NCBI RefSeq assembly: GCF_000296695.1
Contig: NZ_BAFK01000002.1
Span: 1 to 64,000, forward strand
Direction: 5' to 3'
DNA length: 64,000 nt
Source: Rheinheimera nanhaiensis E407-8
GTDB taxonomy: Bacteria; Pseudomonadota; Gammaproteobacteria; Enterobacterales; Alteromonadaceae
The translations under genes and the position numbers were made by a program. Below are positions 47,234-54,704 of this stretch, piece by piece. Positions within the stretch are counted from its first letter, which is position 1, and every line of letters starts with the position of its first letter. The notes beneath the pieces were generated by a model, which ran no database searches, had not been told where the DNA came from, and worked only from the letters and a program-made list of their open reading frames with translations.

Positions 47234-48121
47234 ATGGCGAAGGTTGCATTTATAGGCTTAGGTAACATGGGTGGCCCTATGGCCATCAATCTGGTAAAAG
47301 CCGGCCATGCGGTAACGGCGTTTGATTTATCGGCAGCGGCATTGGCGCAGGTAAAAGCGGAAGGCGCAGCGGTAGCAGCCACTGCCACTGAGGCGGTGAA
47401 AGGCGCCGAGTTTGTTATTTCGATGCTGCCGGCCGGTAAGCATGTATTGGGGCTGTATTTAGGCGAGCAGGGCGTAGCGGCACATATCAGTAAAGATGCA
47501 CTGGTAATTGACTGCTCTACCATAGATGCCGACAGCGCGCGTAAAGTCGGCGCCGGCCTTGCGGCACAGGGCATCGCCTTTATCGACGCGCCGGTGTCCG
47601 GTGGTGTCGGTGGCGCTAAGGCCGGTACTTTAACCTTCATTGTTGGCGGTGATGCGGCGCATTTTGAGCGCGCCAAAACGGTGCTTGGCAATATGGGGAA
47701 AAACCTGTTTCATGCAGGCGCGGTGGGCGCAGGCCAGGTGGCGAAAATCTGCAACAATATGCTGCTGAGCATTTTAATGGTCGGCACTTCTGAGGCGCTG
47801 CAAATGGGCGTCGATAACGGCCTGGACCCGAAAGTACTCTCGGAGATTATGCTAAAAAGCTCCGGCCGCAACTGGACGTTAGAGCTGTACAACCCCTGCC
47901 CGGATGTGATGCCGAATGTGCCATCGTCCAATGGCTATCAGGGCGGCTTTATGGTCGATTTAATGGCAAAAGATTTAGGCCTGGCGCTGGAAGCTGCATT
48001 GCAAAGCCAAAGCAGCACCCCAATGGGGGCACTGGCGCGCAGCCTGTACGTGGCGCACCAGCGGGCCGGCAATGGCAAATTAGATTTTTCCAGTATTTTT
48101 AAGCTGTTTGAAAAGAAGTAA
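47234..48121 (+). CDS. ivdF: 3-hydroxyisobutyrate dehydrogenase
   Basis: A 295-residue NAD-dependent dehydrogenase giving methylmalonate semialdehyde, the substrate of ivdB. Rossmann start VAFIGLGNMGGPMAINLVKAGH, substrate loop DAPVSGGVGGAKAGTLTFIVGG and catalytic lysine segment GAGQVAKICNNMLLS. The MmsB-type GRNWTLELYNPCPDVMPNVPSS separates it from the other family member at 31039. AGGAGAG precedes the ATG. Confidence 0.94.
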   Translation: MAKVAFIGLGNMGGPMAINLVKAGHAVTAFDLSAAALAQVKAEGAAVAATATEAVKGAEFVISMLPAGKHVLGLYLGEQGVAAHISKDALVIDCSTIDADSARKVGAGLAAQGIAFIDAPVSGGVGGAKAGTLTFIVGGDAAHFERAKTVLGNMGKNLFHAGAVGAGQVAKICNNMLLSILMVGTSEALQMGVDNGLDPKVLSEIMLKSSGRNWTLELYNPCPDVMPNVPSSNGYQGGFMVDLMAKDLGLALEAALQSQSSTPMGALARSLYVAHQRAGNGKLDFSSIFKLFEKK

Positions 48122-48153
48122 TTGGTTAAGTAGTGAAGTCACGCGGCTACTGC

Positions 48154-48240
48154 GTACATTTTTTCTGAGACACGCCATAAACCGTCCATGGGGCTCGATT
48201 CCGGCCATCCATGGCCTCCAACGGTCTCAGAAAAAAGTAC
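48154..48240 (+). repeat. Structured repeat family R, copy 3
   Basis: The R core is enclosed by a long stem, GTAC plus TTTTTT plus CTGAGAC (48154-48171, with one bulged A), pairing with GTCTCAG plus AAAAAA plus GTAC (48224-48240). T residues are 5' and A residues 3' of the stem, so it is not a rho-independent terminator in either direction. Confidence 0.78.
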
Positions 48241-48313
48241 ATCCGTATCCGCTACTACTGCTTTTCTACGTAGCCGGGCGTTACTTCAAAGACAGACGCG
48301 GATGTACTTTTTT
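48231..48313 (+). repeat. Inverted repeat competing with R copy 3
   Basis: The 15 bases at 48231-48245 (six A, then GTACATCCG) are perfectly complementary to 48299-48313. Ten of these bases also form the 3' arm of R copy 3, so the two hairpins cannot form at once. Confidence 0.7.
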
Positions 48314-48315
48314 GG

Positions 48316-48377
48316 CGGACCGTCTTTTTCAGGGATGAAAAAGAGGAGCCTACAGGGATGTATTTACGGCGTGTCCG
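48316..48377 (+). repeat. Structured repeat family R, divergent copy 4
   Basis: Contains a perfect 9-bp hairpin TCTTTTTCA/TGAAAAAGA around GGGA (48323-48344), then GGAGCC, CAGGGATG and TTTACGGCGTGTC, the end shared with copies 1-3. CGGAC/GTCCG encloses it. The rest of 48122-48437 holds no gene I can support. Confidence 0.65.
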
Positions 48378-48437
48378 ACGAAAAATGTACGCAGCGGCTG
48401 TCGGTGCAGAACAATACTTGTAAATTAAGGTAGAAAG

Positions 48438-49196
48438 ATGAACCTGCAAAACAAAACCATCGTTATCACTGGCGGTGCACAAGGCTTAGGCCTGGAAATG
48501 GCCCGCATGTGTGCGGCTGAGGGCGCCAAACTGGCATTAATTGATATGAATGCCGACCAGTTAGCGGCTGCCAAAGAAGAACTGGGCGCAACAACCACAG
48601 TACAAACTTACATTGCTAACGTCGCCAATGAACAACAGGTAGAAGACACCTTTGCTCAAATCGACAGTGATTTTAACGGCATTGACGGCCTTATTAACAA
48701 CGCCGGTATTTTACGTGACGGCCTGTTGCTAAAGTACAAAGACGGCGAGCTGCAAAGCAAAATGTCGTTATCGCAGTTCCAGTCGGTTATCGACGTTAAC
48801 TTAACCGGTGTATTTCTGTGTGGCCGCGAAGCCGCAGCGGCTATGGTTAAACGCGGTACTAAGGGCGTAATTATCAATATGTCCAGCGTGGCGCGGGCCG
48901 GTAATATGGGCCAGACCAACTACGCCGCCTCTAAAGCCGGTGTAGTAGCCATGACAGTAACCTGGGCGCGCGAATTAGGCCGCTTTGGTATTCGTGTCGG
49001 TGCCATAGCACCAGGTGTTATCCGCACCGCGATGACAGATGCGATGAAGCCCGAAGCGCGCGACCGATTAGAGAAAATGAAGCCGGTAGGGCGCTTAGGC
49101 GAGGCCAGTGAAATTGCCCACACCGCCAAGTACATTTTTGAAAACGACTTCTTCACCGGCCGGGTGGTAGAAATCGATGGCGGCATTAGCATGTAA
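48438..49196 (+). CDS. ivdG: SDR-family 3-hydroxyacyl-CoA dehydrogenase
   Basis: A 252-residue short-chain dehydrogenase. The cofactor loop TGGAQGLGLEMARM, NNAGILRDG, the catalytic Ser in INMSSVARAG and the YAASK tetrad motif are present. In this operon the expected reaction is oxidation of 3-hydroxy-2-methylbutyryl-CoA (isoleucine) to 2-methylacetoacetyl-CoA, the substrate of ivdA, although the fold alone would also fit an acyl-ACP reductase. Separated from ivdF by 316 bases of repeats; a terminator follows. Confidence 0.9.
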   Translation: MNLQNKTIVITGGAQGLGLEMARMCAAEGAKLALIDMNADQLAAAKEELGATTTVQTYIANVANEQQVEDTFAQIDSDFNGIDGLINNAGILRDGLLLKYKDGELQSKMSLSQFQSVIDVNLTGVFLCGREAAAAMVKRGTKGVIINMSSVARAGNMGQTNYAASKAGVVAMTVTWARELGRFGIRVGAIAPGVIRTAMTDAMKPEARDRLEKMKPVGRLGEASEIAHTAKYIFENDFFTGRVVEIDGGISM

Positions 49197-49215
49197 GCTG
49201 GTGTGCAAAATAGCC

Positions 49216-49242
49216 AAAAAAGACGCTGCGGCGTCTTTTTTG
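49216..49242 (+). terminator. Terminator of the ivd gene set
   Basis: AAAAAAGACGC pairs with GCGTCTTTTTT around TGCG, then T-rich sequence, 20 bases after the ivdG stop. Confidence 0.9.
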
Positions 49243-49311
49243 TTTTTGTCTAACCAGATAAAGGTGGTGTATATTTGAAGCAGTAATGCACCAAAGGCAA
49301 AGGTGGAACAG

Positions 49312-49548
49312 ATGACCCGTCAGAGTATTACCCTAAGTAAGCCCAATGATGAATGGCTGCAGCAGCAAGTGAGTGAAGGCGCTGAGTACAGCAGCAAAAG
49401 TGAGCTGATTAACGAACTTATCCGCAATGCCCGTAGGGCTGAAGCCATTAACAACAGGCTGGCACAGGCAGAGCAAAGCGGTTTTACCAGCCAAAGTGCA
49501 GCAGAGATGCTGCAGGAGTTTAAACAAGGCTTGGCCAGGCATGTATAA
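49312..49548 (+). CDS. parD: ParD-family antitoxin
   Basis: A 78-residue ribbon-helix-helix antitoxin. SITLSKPNDEWLQQQVSEGAEYSSKSELINELIRNARRAE is the ParD N-terminal DNA-binding pattern, followed by an acidic toxin-binding tail. The ATG at 49312 is preferred to the GTG at 49303 because AAGGTGGA is then well spaced. It overlaps the toxin gene by eight bases. ParD proteins repress their own promoter, here presumably in 49243-49311. Confidence 0.9.
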   Translation: MTRQSITLSKPNDEWLQQQVSEGAEYSSKSELINELIRNARRAEAINNRLAQAEQSGFTSQSAAEMLQEFKQGLARHV

Positions 49549-49831
49549 CTGGCGGCTGTCTACGCTGGCAAAAGAAGATTTACGCCGCATTTACTACTAC
49601 GGCGCTCAACACTTTGGCCAGCAGCAGGCAGACAGTTACTTTTATGCGTTTTTCAGCATGTTTGACAACATTGCTAAAAATCCACTTTTATACCAATCAG
49701 TAGATCATATCCGGCCCGGCTATCGGCGTTGCCCCTGCGGTGTCGACAGCATTTATTACCGCATTAACGGTAATATCATTGAGATTATGGCCATATTGGG
49801 CTCTCAGGCTGCGTATCCCTGGTTACCTTAG
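49541..49831 (+). CDS. parE: ParE-family toxin
   Basis: A 96-residue RelE/ParE-fold toxin; characterised ParE proteins poison DNA gyrase. The start at 49541 gives the family opening YNWRLSTLAKEDLRRIYYYGAQHFG, then NPLLYQSVDHIRPGYRRCPCGVDSIYYRINGNIIEIMAILG. Longer upstream frames lie inside parD and are rejected. The eight-base overlap with parD indicates translational coupling. Confidence 0.9.
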   Translation: MYNWRLSTLAKEDLRRIYYYGAQHFGQQQADSYFYAFFSMFDNIAKNPLLYQSVDHIRPGYRRCPCGVDSIYYRINGNIIEIMAILGSQAAYPWLP

Positions 49832-49897
49832 CGCTATATTGTGTGCTAGCTTAGCCAATAACAAAAACGAACAACAATAAACAACAGGGAACCCACC

Positions 49898-50341
49898 ATG
49901 AAAACCAGCCTGCTGCTTACCACACTGCTATTAACGTCAATGCTTGTAACACCCACGCTTGTGCTGGCGGATGACAAAGCCGAACTTACCGCTTTATTAG
50001 CCGAATTTTTAGACGGCGCCACCCGCAACGATGCTGCTATTCACAATAAATACTGGGCCGATGAGCTTATTTATACCAGCTCGAGCGGTACGCGTTTTGG
50101 TAAGGCCGAGCTGATGCAAAGTGTGACCAGCCGCGGCCTGTTAAAAGCCGATGAAATAGACACTGTTTATAGCAGCGAAGATCTGCGCATTATGCAATAC
50201 GGTGACACGGCGGTGGTGGCCTTTGTACTGGTGGGTAAATCAGCCAGCGAAACCAAGCGCTATTTAAACAGCGGCACCTTTGTACGTAAAAACGGCCAAT
50301 GGCAGGCGGTAAACTGGCAAGCCACCATTAAAGCTGATTAA
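49898..50341 (+). CDS. Exported NTF2-like (DUF4440-type) protein
   Basis: A 147-residue protein with a signal peptide (LLLTTLLLTSMLVTPTLVLA) and an NTF2-like cone fold: LTALLAEFLDGATRNDAAIHNKYWADELIYTS, FGKAELMQSV, and AVVAFVLVGK with NSGTFVRKNGQWQAVNWQAT at the end. The fold serves as enzyme or binding pocket in many contexts, and no catalytic residue is diagnostic here. Stands alone after parDE. Confidence 0.8.
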   Translation: MKTSLLLTTLLLTSMLVTPTLVLADDKAELTALLAEFLDGATRNDAAIHNKYWADELIYTSSSGTRFGKAELMQSVTSRGLLKADEIDTVYSSEDLRIMQYGDTAVVAFVLVGKSASETKRYLNSGTFVRKNGQWQAVNWQATIKAD

Positions 50342-50397
50342 TTTCTCGTATTTTTATCAGTACTTTTATCAGTTTTATAGCTAAGAGACATGAGTAA

Positions 50398-50859
50398 TTG
50401 AACATAAAACATGACGATTTAAGCAGTGGCGAGGTAATAGCCTTGCTGCAAGAGCATCTGGCCGATATGTATGCGACATCACCACCCGAAAGTGTGCATG
50501 CGCTGGATGTCGAAGCGCTCAAAGCCAGTAATATCAGCTTTTTCAGTGCCTGGCAGGACAACACTTTAGCCGGTTGTGTCGCCATTAAAGCATTGGATAA
50601 CCAGCTGGCCGAGCTAAAATCAATGCGTACCGCAACAGCGTTTCGTGGCAAGGGGGTAGGGCAGGCGTTATTGCAGTTTATTATCGACCATGCCAAAGCC
50701 CAGGGTTTTAGCGCGCTTAGCCTTGAAACCGGCACCCAGGATTATTTCGCCCCGGCCAGAGCGCTGTATCGTAAGTTTGGTTTTAGCGACTGCGGCCCCT
50801 TTGGCCAGTACAAGTTAGACCCAAACAGTCATTTTATGACGCTAAGCTTGCGCGGATAA
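50398..50859 (+). CDS. GNAT-family N-acetyltransferase
   Basis: A 153-residue acetyltransferase. The acetyl-CoA loop is FRGKGVGQALLQFIIDHAK near residues 82-100, followed by GFSALSLETGTQDYFAPARALYRKFGF. The start is a TTG at 50398. The substrate is unknown; close patterns include PhnO-like and amino-acid acetyltransferases. The YciI gene starts 29 bases later. Confidence 0.85.
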   Translation: MNIKHDDLSSGEVIALLQEHLADMYATSPPESVHALDVEALKASNISFFSAWQDNTLAGCVAIKALDNQLAELKSMRTATAFRGKGVGQALLQFIIDHAKAQGFSALSLETGTQDYFAPARALYRKFGFSDCGPFGQYKLDPNSHFMTLSLRG

Positions 50860-50888
50860 AAACCAGCTGAAGCTAAAAGGAGGGCCCG

Positions 50889-51200
50889 ATGCACTTTTTG
50901 CTGATATACGATACCGCACCGGATTATCTGCAGCGACGCGCTGAATTTCGTTCAGCACATCTGGCACTGGCCTGGCAAGCGGCACAGCGCGGCGAATTGC
51001 TGCTAGGCGGCGCCGTCGGCGAGCCGGCAGACAGCGCTCTACTACTGTTTAACTGCGACAGCGCCGATATCCCAGCTGCTTTTGCCAAAGCCGACCCCTA
51101 CGTAGTAAACGGCCTGGTAAAGCGCTGGCAGGTTAAACCCTGGCATACGGTAGTAGGCGAGAGCGCAGCTAATCCGGTAAAGCCAGAGGCCGCAGGCTAA
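50889..51200 (+). CDS. YciI-family protein
   Basis: A 103-residue protein of the YciI family, a small ferredoxin-like fold. It opens MHFLLIYDTAPDYLQRRAEFRSAHLALAWQA, carrying the conserved His of the family (SAHLALAW), with LLLGGAVGEPADSALLLF and DPYVVNGLVKRWQVKPWHTVV after it. Biochemical roles are poorly known. AGGAGGG precedes the ATG, and the stop overlaps the next start by one base. Confidence 0.88.
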   Translation: MHFLLIYDTAPDYLQRRAEFRSAHLALAWQAAQRGELLLGGAVGEPADSALLLFNCDSADIPAAFAKADPYVVNGLVKRWQVKPWHTVVGESAANPVKPEAAG

Positions 51201-51625
51201 TGGCAGAGACAAAAACCAAAGCAACCAACGCCAGTGTTGACGATTACCTAGCCAGCCGCGCTAACGCGCAGCAACTAAGCGATTGTCATCAGCTTATTAC
51301 TTTATTTGGCGATGTAACCGGCGAAGCGGCAATTATGTGGGGGCCAAGTATTGTTGGTTTTGGTCGCTACCGTTATACCTACGACAGCGGCCATAGCGGT
51401 GAAGCCCCACTTACCGGCTTTGCCATTCGCGGCCGTGACATCGTTATTTACCTGCTGGCCGAAGGCCCTGAGCAAGAACAACTGCAGCAACAACTTGGCA
51501 AACACAAAATGGGCAAAGCCTGTTTGTATATAAAGCGTTTGGCTGATCTGGATATTGCGGTGCTAAAACAACTGGTGGTTAACTCTGTTGCAGAATTACA
51601 GCGGCGTTATGGTGCGGCTGGCTGA
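51200..51625 (+). CDS. DUF1801 domain protein
   Basis: A 141-residue protein of the DUF1801 (YdhG-like) family, an iron-chaperone-like fold of unclear function. TKATNASVDDYLASRANAQQLSDCHQLITLF, MWGPSIVGFGRYRYTYDSG and KMGKACLYIKRLADLDIAVLKQLV are typical. Coupled by one-base overlap to the YciI gene. Confidence 0.87.
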   Translation: MAETKTKATNASVDDYLASRANAQQLSDCHQLITLFGDVTGEAAIMWGPSIVGFGRYRYTYDSGHSGEAPLTGFAIRGRDIVIYLLAEGPEQEQLQQQLGKHKMGKACLYIKRLADLDIAVLKQLVVNSVAELQRRYGAAG

Positions 51626-51762
51626 TGTTAGCCAGCGTTTTCTGTCGCCAGCTGGTAACCAGATAGCTCTTGGCTGGCTTGAAATAAAGGGGCAGAGTAA
51701 TAATCACCGAGCCTTGGCAAAATACCAAAATATATAGTGGCAAGTTGGATGGTCTTTAATGT

Positions 51763-51909
51763 GTCAAAAGCAGAAACTCCATCGGGTGCGCCTCATTGCA
51801 CTCACATCGCTGTATTTATATCCAATTAGATGCTGAAGCCACATGTGCTTTGTTAGACGGTTTAACCCGTATTTGTCGCCAGCACAAATATAAGCTGTAC
51901 CGATAAGTT
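51763..51909 (+). pseudogene. Orphan coding-like fragment
   Basis: An open frame without a start codon ends IYIQLDAEATCALLDGLTRI then CRQHKYKLYR and a stop near 51907. It reads like a gene tail but I do not recognise the family. The rest of 51626-52006 shows only a GC-rich hairpin (GCCCG/CGGGC at about 51970-51990). Confidence 0.2.
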
Positions 51910-52006
51910 ATTGTAAGTTTTAAAGAGGCGGTGTAGTGTTCTGTACATAAAATTTACAAAGGCAGGTTAGCCCGTGTTTAAGTGCGGGCCGACCGGCCTA
52001 ATAAGC

Positions 52007-52361
52007 GTTATATAACAAGAGGCAGATTCAAGTGAGTAAAGCCCTAATCATCATTGGCTGTTTAGCTCTTTTATATGCTATCGCGGCCTTCGCGGTAGAC
52101 TTCTTACCGGTTGAGACATTTCAATCATCGTCTGATGATACTTACTTAAAGGTCGTACCTACTGCTGAGAATTCATTTAATTGGACGCAGTTTAGGTTCC
52201 CAGCATTAGCTGTTGGGACAATATTAGTTGCCATAGGCATGTTTGTCGGTGGTAAAAACTAGCATGTTATATAACAAATTGCTTAATTTCGTTCCGGCCA
52301 CAAAAAGCGTGGCCTCCACTGGACTGCCTACGCTGCGCTGCGGCAGCCCATTAGTAATGCG
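52007..52361 (+). mobile_element. Solitary integron-cassette-like unit
   Basis: A 12-bp direct repeat GTTATATAACAA (52007-52018 and 52266-52277) frames a single small ORF. After the second copy, an imperfect inverted repeat links TAACAAATTGCTTAAT with ATTAGTAATGCGTTA and ends in GTTAAGC, which fits the attC core rule GTTRRRY. The layout matches one gene cassette with its attC. No integrase gene is in the window. Confidence 0.5.
52032..52262 (+). CDS. Small two-helix membrane protein in the cassette
   Basis: A 76-residue protein with predicted membrane helices at about 4-24 (LIIIGCLALLYAIAAFAVDF) and 55-73 (FPALAVGTILVAIGMFVGG) and a short polar loop between. The start is GTG with AGAGGC upstream. 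I recognise no family. Its base composition is more AT-rich than the neighbours, and it is placed exactly as a cassette ORF would be, ending just before the attC-like sequence. Function unknown. Confidence 0.6.
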   Translation: MSKALIIIGCLALLYAIAAFAVDFLPVETFQSSSDDTYLKVVPTAENSFNWTQFRFPALAVGTILVAIGMFVGGKN

Positions 52362-52367
52362 TTAAGC
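52266..52367 (+). other. attC-like recombination site
   Basis: About 100 bases bounded by TAACAA and GCGTTA with imperfectly complementary ends and two internal hairpins (GGCCAC/GTGGCC and CTGCC/GGCAG). The 3' end GTTAAGC satisfies the R' consensus. The following 52368-52534 holds no gene; a further TATAACATAATTATT near 52395 may be a decayed second site. Confidence 0.45.
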
Positions 52368-52534
52368 CCGCTTCGATCAAAGCGAACAGTTCATATAACA
52401 TAATTATTTTAAGCACCTGCAGCGCCAAACCTTCGCTTTCGCCTTATTGACGAGCAAAGCCTTACGGGTTTCAATCATTGTCTAATTGCGACTTCATGGC
52501 AGATAGACAATCGCAGGAAAAACAAGGAGTAATA

Positions 52535-53137
52535 ATGCTGGTAAAAGGAAAAATAACCCAGTGGGATGATGCTAAAGGCTTTGGCTTTATTCAGCCGCTG
52601 CTACAAGGCGAGCGGGTGTTTTTGCATATAAAAGCGCTGCAAAACCGTACGCGCCGGCCAGTGATTGGCGAGGTGGTAACCTACTCAGTGACTAACGACG
52701 ACAAAGGGCGGTTACAAGCGCAGGGGGTAACCTTCGCCGGTGAAAAGCGGCGGATAAAGGCGGCGAAAACTTCGTCAAATGCGCCTTTGTTGCTGGTGCT
52801 GTGTTTTGCTGCTGGGTTGGCTTTGACAGTATGGCTGGGTAAGCTGCCGCTGTATGTACTGGCAGCTTATATGCTGCTAAGTATGTTTACCTTTCTGGTG
52901 TACTGGCTGGATAAACGTAAAGCCCAGGCTGGGTATTGGCGTACGCCGGAGTCGACGTTACAGCTGTTAGCGTTGCTTGGCGGCTGGCCCGGTGCTTTGC
53001 TGGCGCAAAGTTATTTGCGGCATAAGTCACAAAAGCGGCCGTTTTTACTGCTGTTTTGGTGTGCTGTAGTGGCAAACCTTACCGCACTTAGCTGGGCAGC
53101 AACACAGCAGCTGCCGCCGTTACAATATTGGCTATAA
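52535..53137 (+). CDS. Cold-shock domain - DUF1294 membrane protein
   Basis: A 200-residue fusion. An N-terminal cold-shock OB domain (MLVKGKITQWDDAKGFGFIQPLLQG, VFLHIKALQ) binds single-stranded nucleic acid in its family. A DUF1294 domain with about four membrane helices follows (MFTFLVYWLDKRKAQAGYWRTPESTLQLLALLGGWPGALLAQ). The ATG at 52535 has AAGGAG seven bases upstream; the longer frame from 52478 lacks a site. This architecture is common in gammaproteobacteria but its role is unknown. Confidence 0.88.
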   Translation: MLVKGKITQWDDAKGFGFIQPLLQGERVFLHIKALQNRTRRPVIGEVVTYSVTNDDKGRLQAQGVTFAGEKRRIKAAKTSSNAPLLLVLCFAAGLALTVWLGKLPLYVLAAYMLLSMFTFLVYWLDKRKAQAGYWRTPESTLQLLALLGGWPGALLAQSYLRHKSQKRPFLLLFWCAVVANLTALSWAATQQLPPLQYWL

Positions 53138-53222
53138 TTTGTACTATTTGCTGCTGCAGTTTTGGATCTAAGCTGTCAGCAGCGGCGTACAACATTTACC
53201 AATGTTACAACGGAGCCTGACT

Positions 53223-53531
53223 ATGCCTTACCATCGTGTAGAACATTTAAACCATCAGGATGTACGTATTACCGAGCTTGTCGTGCATTCCTTTGAAATG
53301 GGCGTCTATCTGGTTGAAGCCGACTACGACGGCCGCCGGGCGTTTTTGGTTGATGACAGCAACAAACCGCAGCGCTTTAGCAGCGTAGAGCAGGTAAAGC
53401 AGGCGCTGGACCGCTGCACTATTTATCAGGCGTATCTGGTGCACCAGTCGGCCTATGATGAAATGTGCGGCGGCCCGGATAAGGTGGATAACACCTTAAA
53501 AGTGCCGCTGTATGTGCAGGGTGTTGCCTGA
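53223..53531 (+). CDS. DUF6482-type small protein
   Basis: A 102-residue acidic cytoplasmic protein beginning MPYHRVEHLNHQDVRITELV, with YLVEADYDGRRAFLVDDSN and YQAYLVHQSAYDEMCGG. This resembles the DUF6482 family found in marine gammaproteobacteria; function unknown. The start at 53223 has GGAG eight bases upstream. Convergent with the pyruvyltransferase gene, one base apart. Confidence 0.7.
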   Translation: MPYHRVEHLNHQDVRITELVVHSFEMGVYLVEADYDGRRAFLVDDSNKPQRFSSVEQVKQALDRCTIYQAYLVHQSAYDEMCGGPDKVDNTLKVPLYVQGVA

Positions 53532-53532
53532 G

Positions 53533-54693
53533 TTAACTAATGGCCTGATACAGCCGTTGCCACATGGCGGTGTTTTGCTGTTTTAATGCCGCTGCCTTGG
53601 CCTTTACCTCTGCGCTTAAGCTGGTTTTGTTATCCAGCAGCTGCTGCAGGGCGGCCAATAGGCTTTGCTCGCTAAGTTCGGCCACGCAGTAATCGCCCAT
53701 GGCGAAATCAGACATCATGGCGTGATATTTATGGCTCCAGCTGGTGGCGATGCAGGGCACGCCCTGGCTAAGCGCATTTACCGCGCCGTGAAAGCGTGAG
53801 CTTACCGCTAGCTCTGCTTTACCAATAAAGGCTTTTACCGCCAGCGGATCTTCAATTTGTACGATAGTGCAGGGCGCTTTGGCGGCAATTTCGGCGCAAA
53901 GCTCGGCATCTTCTTTGCCTTCGTGGTTTACCAGCACACATTGCAACCCCTCTGCAGATAGCTTATTGGCGGCAGCGGCAAAGGCGTTAATGTAGTCAGC
54001 ACGCTGTTGCTCGGCGCTGGCATGGTTAAATTTAGACACCACTTTGTTATTGGGAATAAGCGCCGCGAAAGGGCCACTTATCTGCGGCAGCTCGTCATTG
54101 GCGCGTGGCGTTAGGCTAATGGTGAAATCGGGCGTCAGCACTACTGAGTCGGGCAGGTTAGGCACGCAGCTTTGTAAATGCTGCAGCGACACCGGATCGC
54201 GCACGAATATCAGCCGGGCGTGGTTGATAATATCGCGCATCGCCGCTTTGCTGGCGTCGCTGTTAAAGGGGCCAAAGGCTTGCGGCATAAACACAAAGGG
54301 TTTACCGGCTTTGGCAAAACGTACTACTTCTTTGGCGGTATTTTGCAAAAAGCGCAACGGCCACTGATCGCCATAGGCAAAGCCGCTGGCTTCCAGTACT
54401 AAATCTACCTGACGCTCGCTGACCATGCCGTAGCGGTTAAATAGCCGCTGCACTGCAGCAGGCAATTTGCCGATCAGCGGGGTTAAATCCAGCGCGCCGC
54501 GGCGAAACGACAACTTTTGCCAGGCGCCTAAGCGCGCGCGCTCGACATAAGGCAGGTTAGGGCCGGGTGATAACACCAGCTCCATCGGTTGCTTCAGGCC
54601 TTTTAAGCCTTCCAGGCAAGCCAACAGCATTAAATAGGCGCCCTTATTGCGAAATTGTACGCCTTTAATTTCAACAAACAGTGGTTTGCTCAT
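53533..54693 (-). CDS. Polysaccharide pyruvyl transferase family protein
   Basis: A 386-residue protein of the pyruvyltransferase (CsaB/EpsI-like) family, which adds pyruvate ketals from phosphoenolpyruvate to sugars of surface polymers. Supporting segments are FVEIKGVQFRNKGAYLMLLACLEGL, VFMPQAFGPFNSD, VRDPVSLQHLQ and the C-terminal SRFHGAVNALSQGVPCIATSWSHKYHAM with its conserved Arg-His. ATG 54693 is chosen because the longer frame overlaps the flippase gene and has no site. Third gene after wecA and the flippase. Confidence 0.88.
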   Translation of the reverse strand: MSKPLFVEIKGVQFRNKGAYLMLLACLEGLKGLKQPMELVLSPGPNLPYVERARLGAWQKLSFRRGALDLTPLIGKLPAAVQRLFNRYGMVSERQVDLVLEASGFAYGDQWPLRFLQNTAKEVVRFAKAGKPFVFMPQAFGPFNSDASKAAMRDIINHARLIFVRDPVSLQHLQSCVPNLPDSVVLTPDFTISLTPRANDELPQISGPFAALIPNNKVVSKFNHASAEQQRADYINAFAAAANKLSAEGLQCVLVNHEGKEDAELCAEIAAKAPCTIVQIEDPLAVKAFIGKAELAVSSRFHGAVNALSQGVPCIATSWSHKYHAMMSDFAMGDYCVAELSEQSLLAALQQLLDNKTSLSAEVKAKAAALKQQNTAMWQRLYQAIS

Positions 54694-54704
54694 AATAGCC
54701 CTTA

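Noticed and set aside
43570-48433. Short frames sharing MGLDSGHPWPPTV
   Set aside because: They are translations of the R repeat core at two places, not homologous genes.
51302-51505. Minus-strand frame opposite the DUF1801 gene
   Set aside because: Shadow frame; no ribosome binding site or family pattern.
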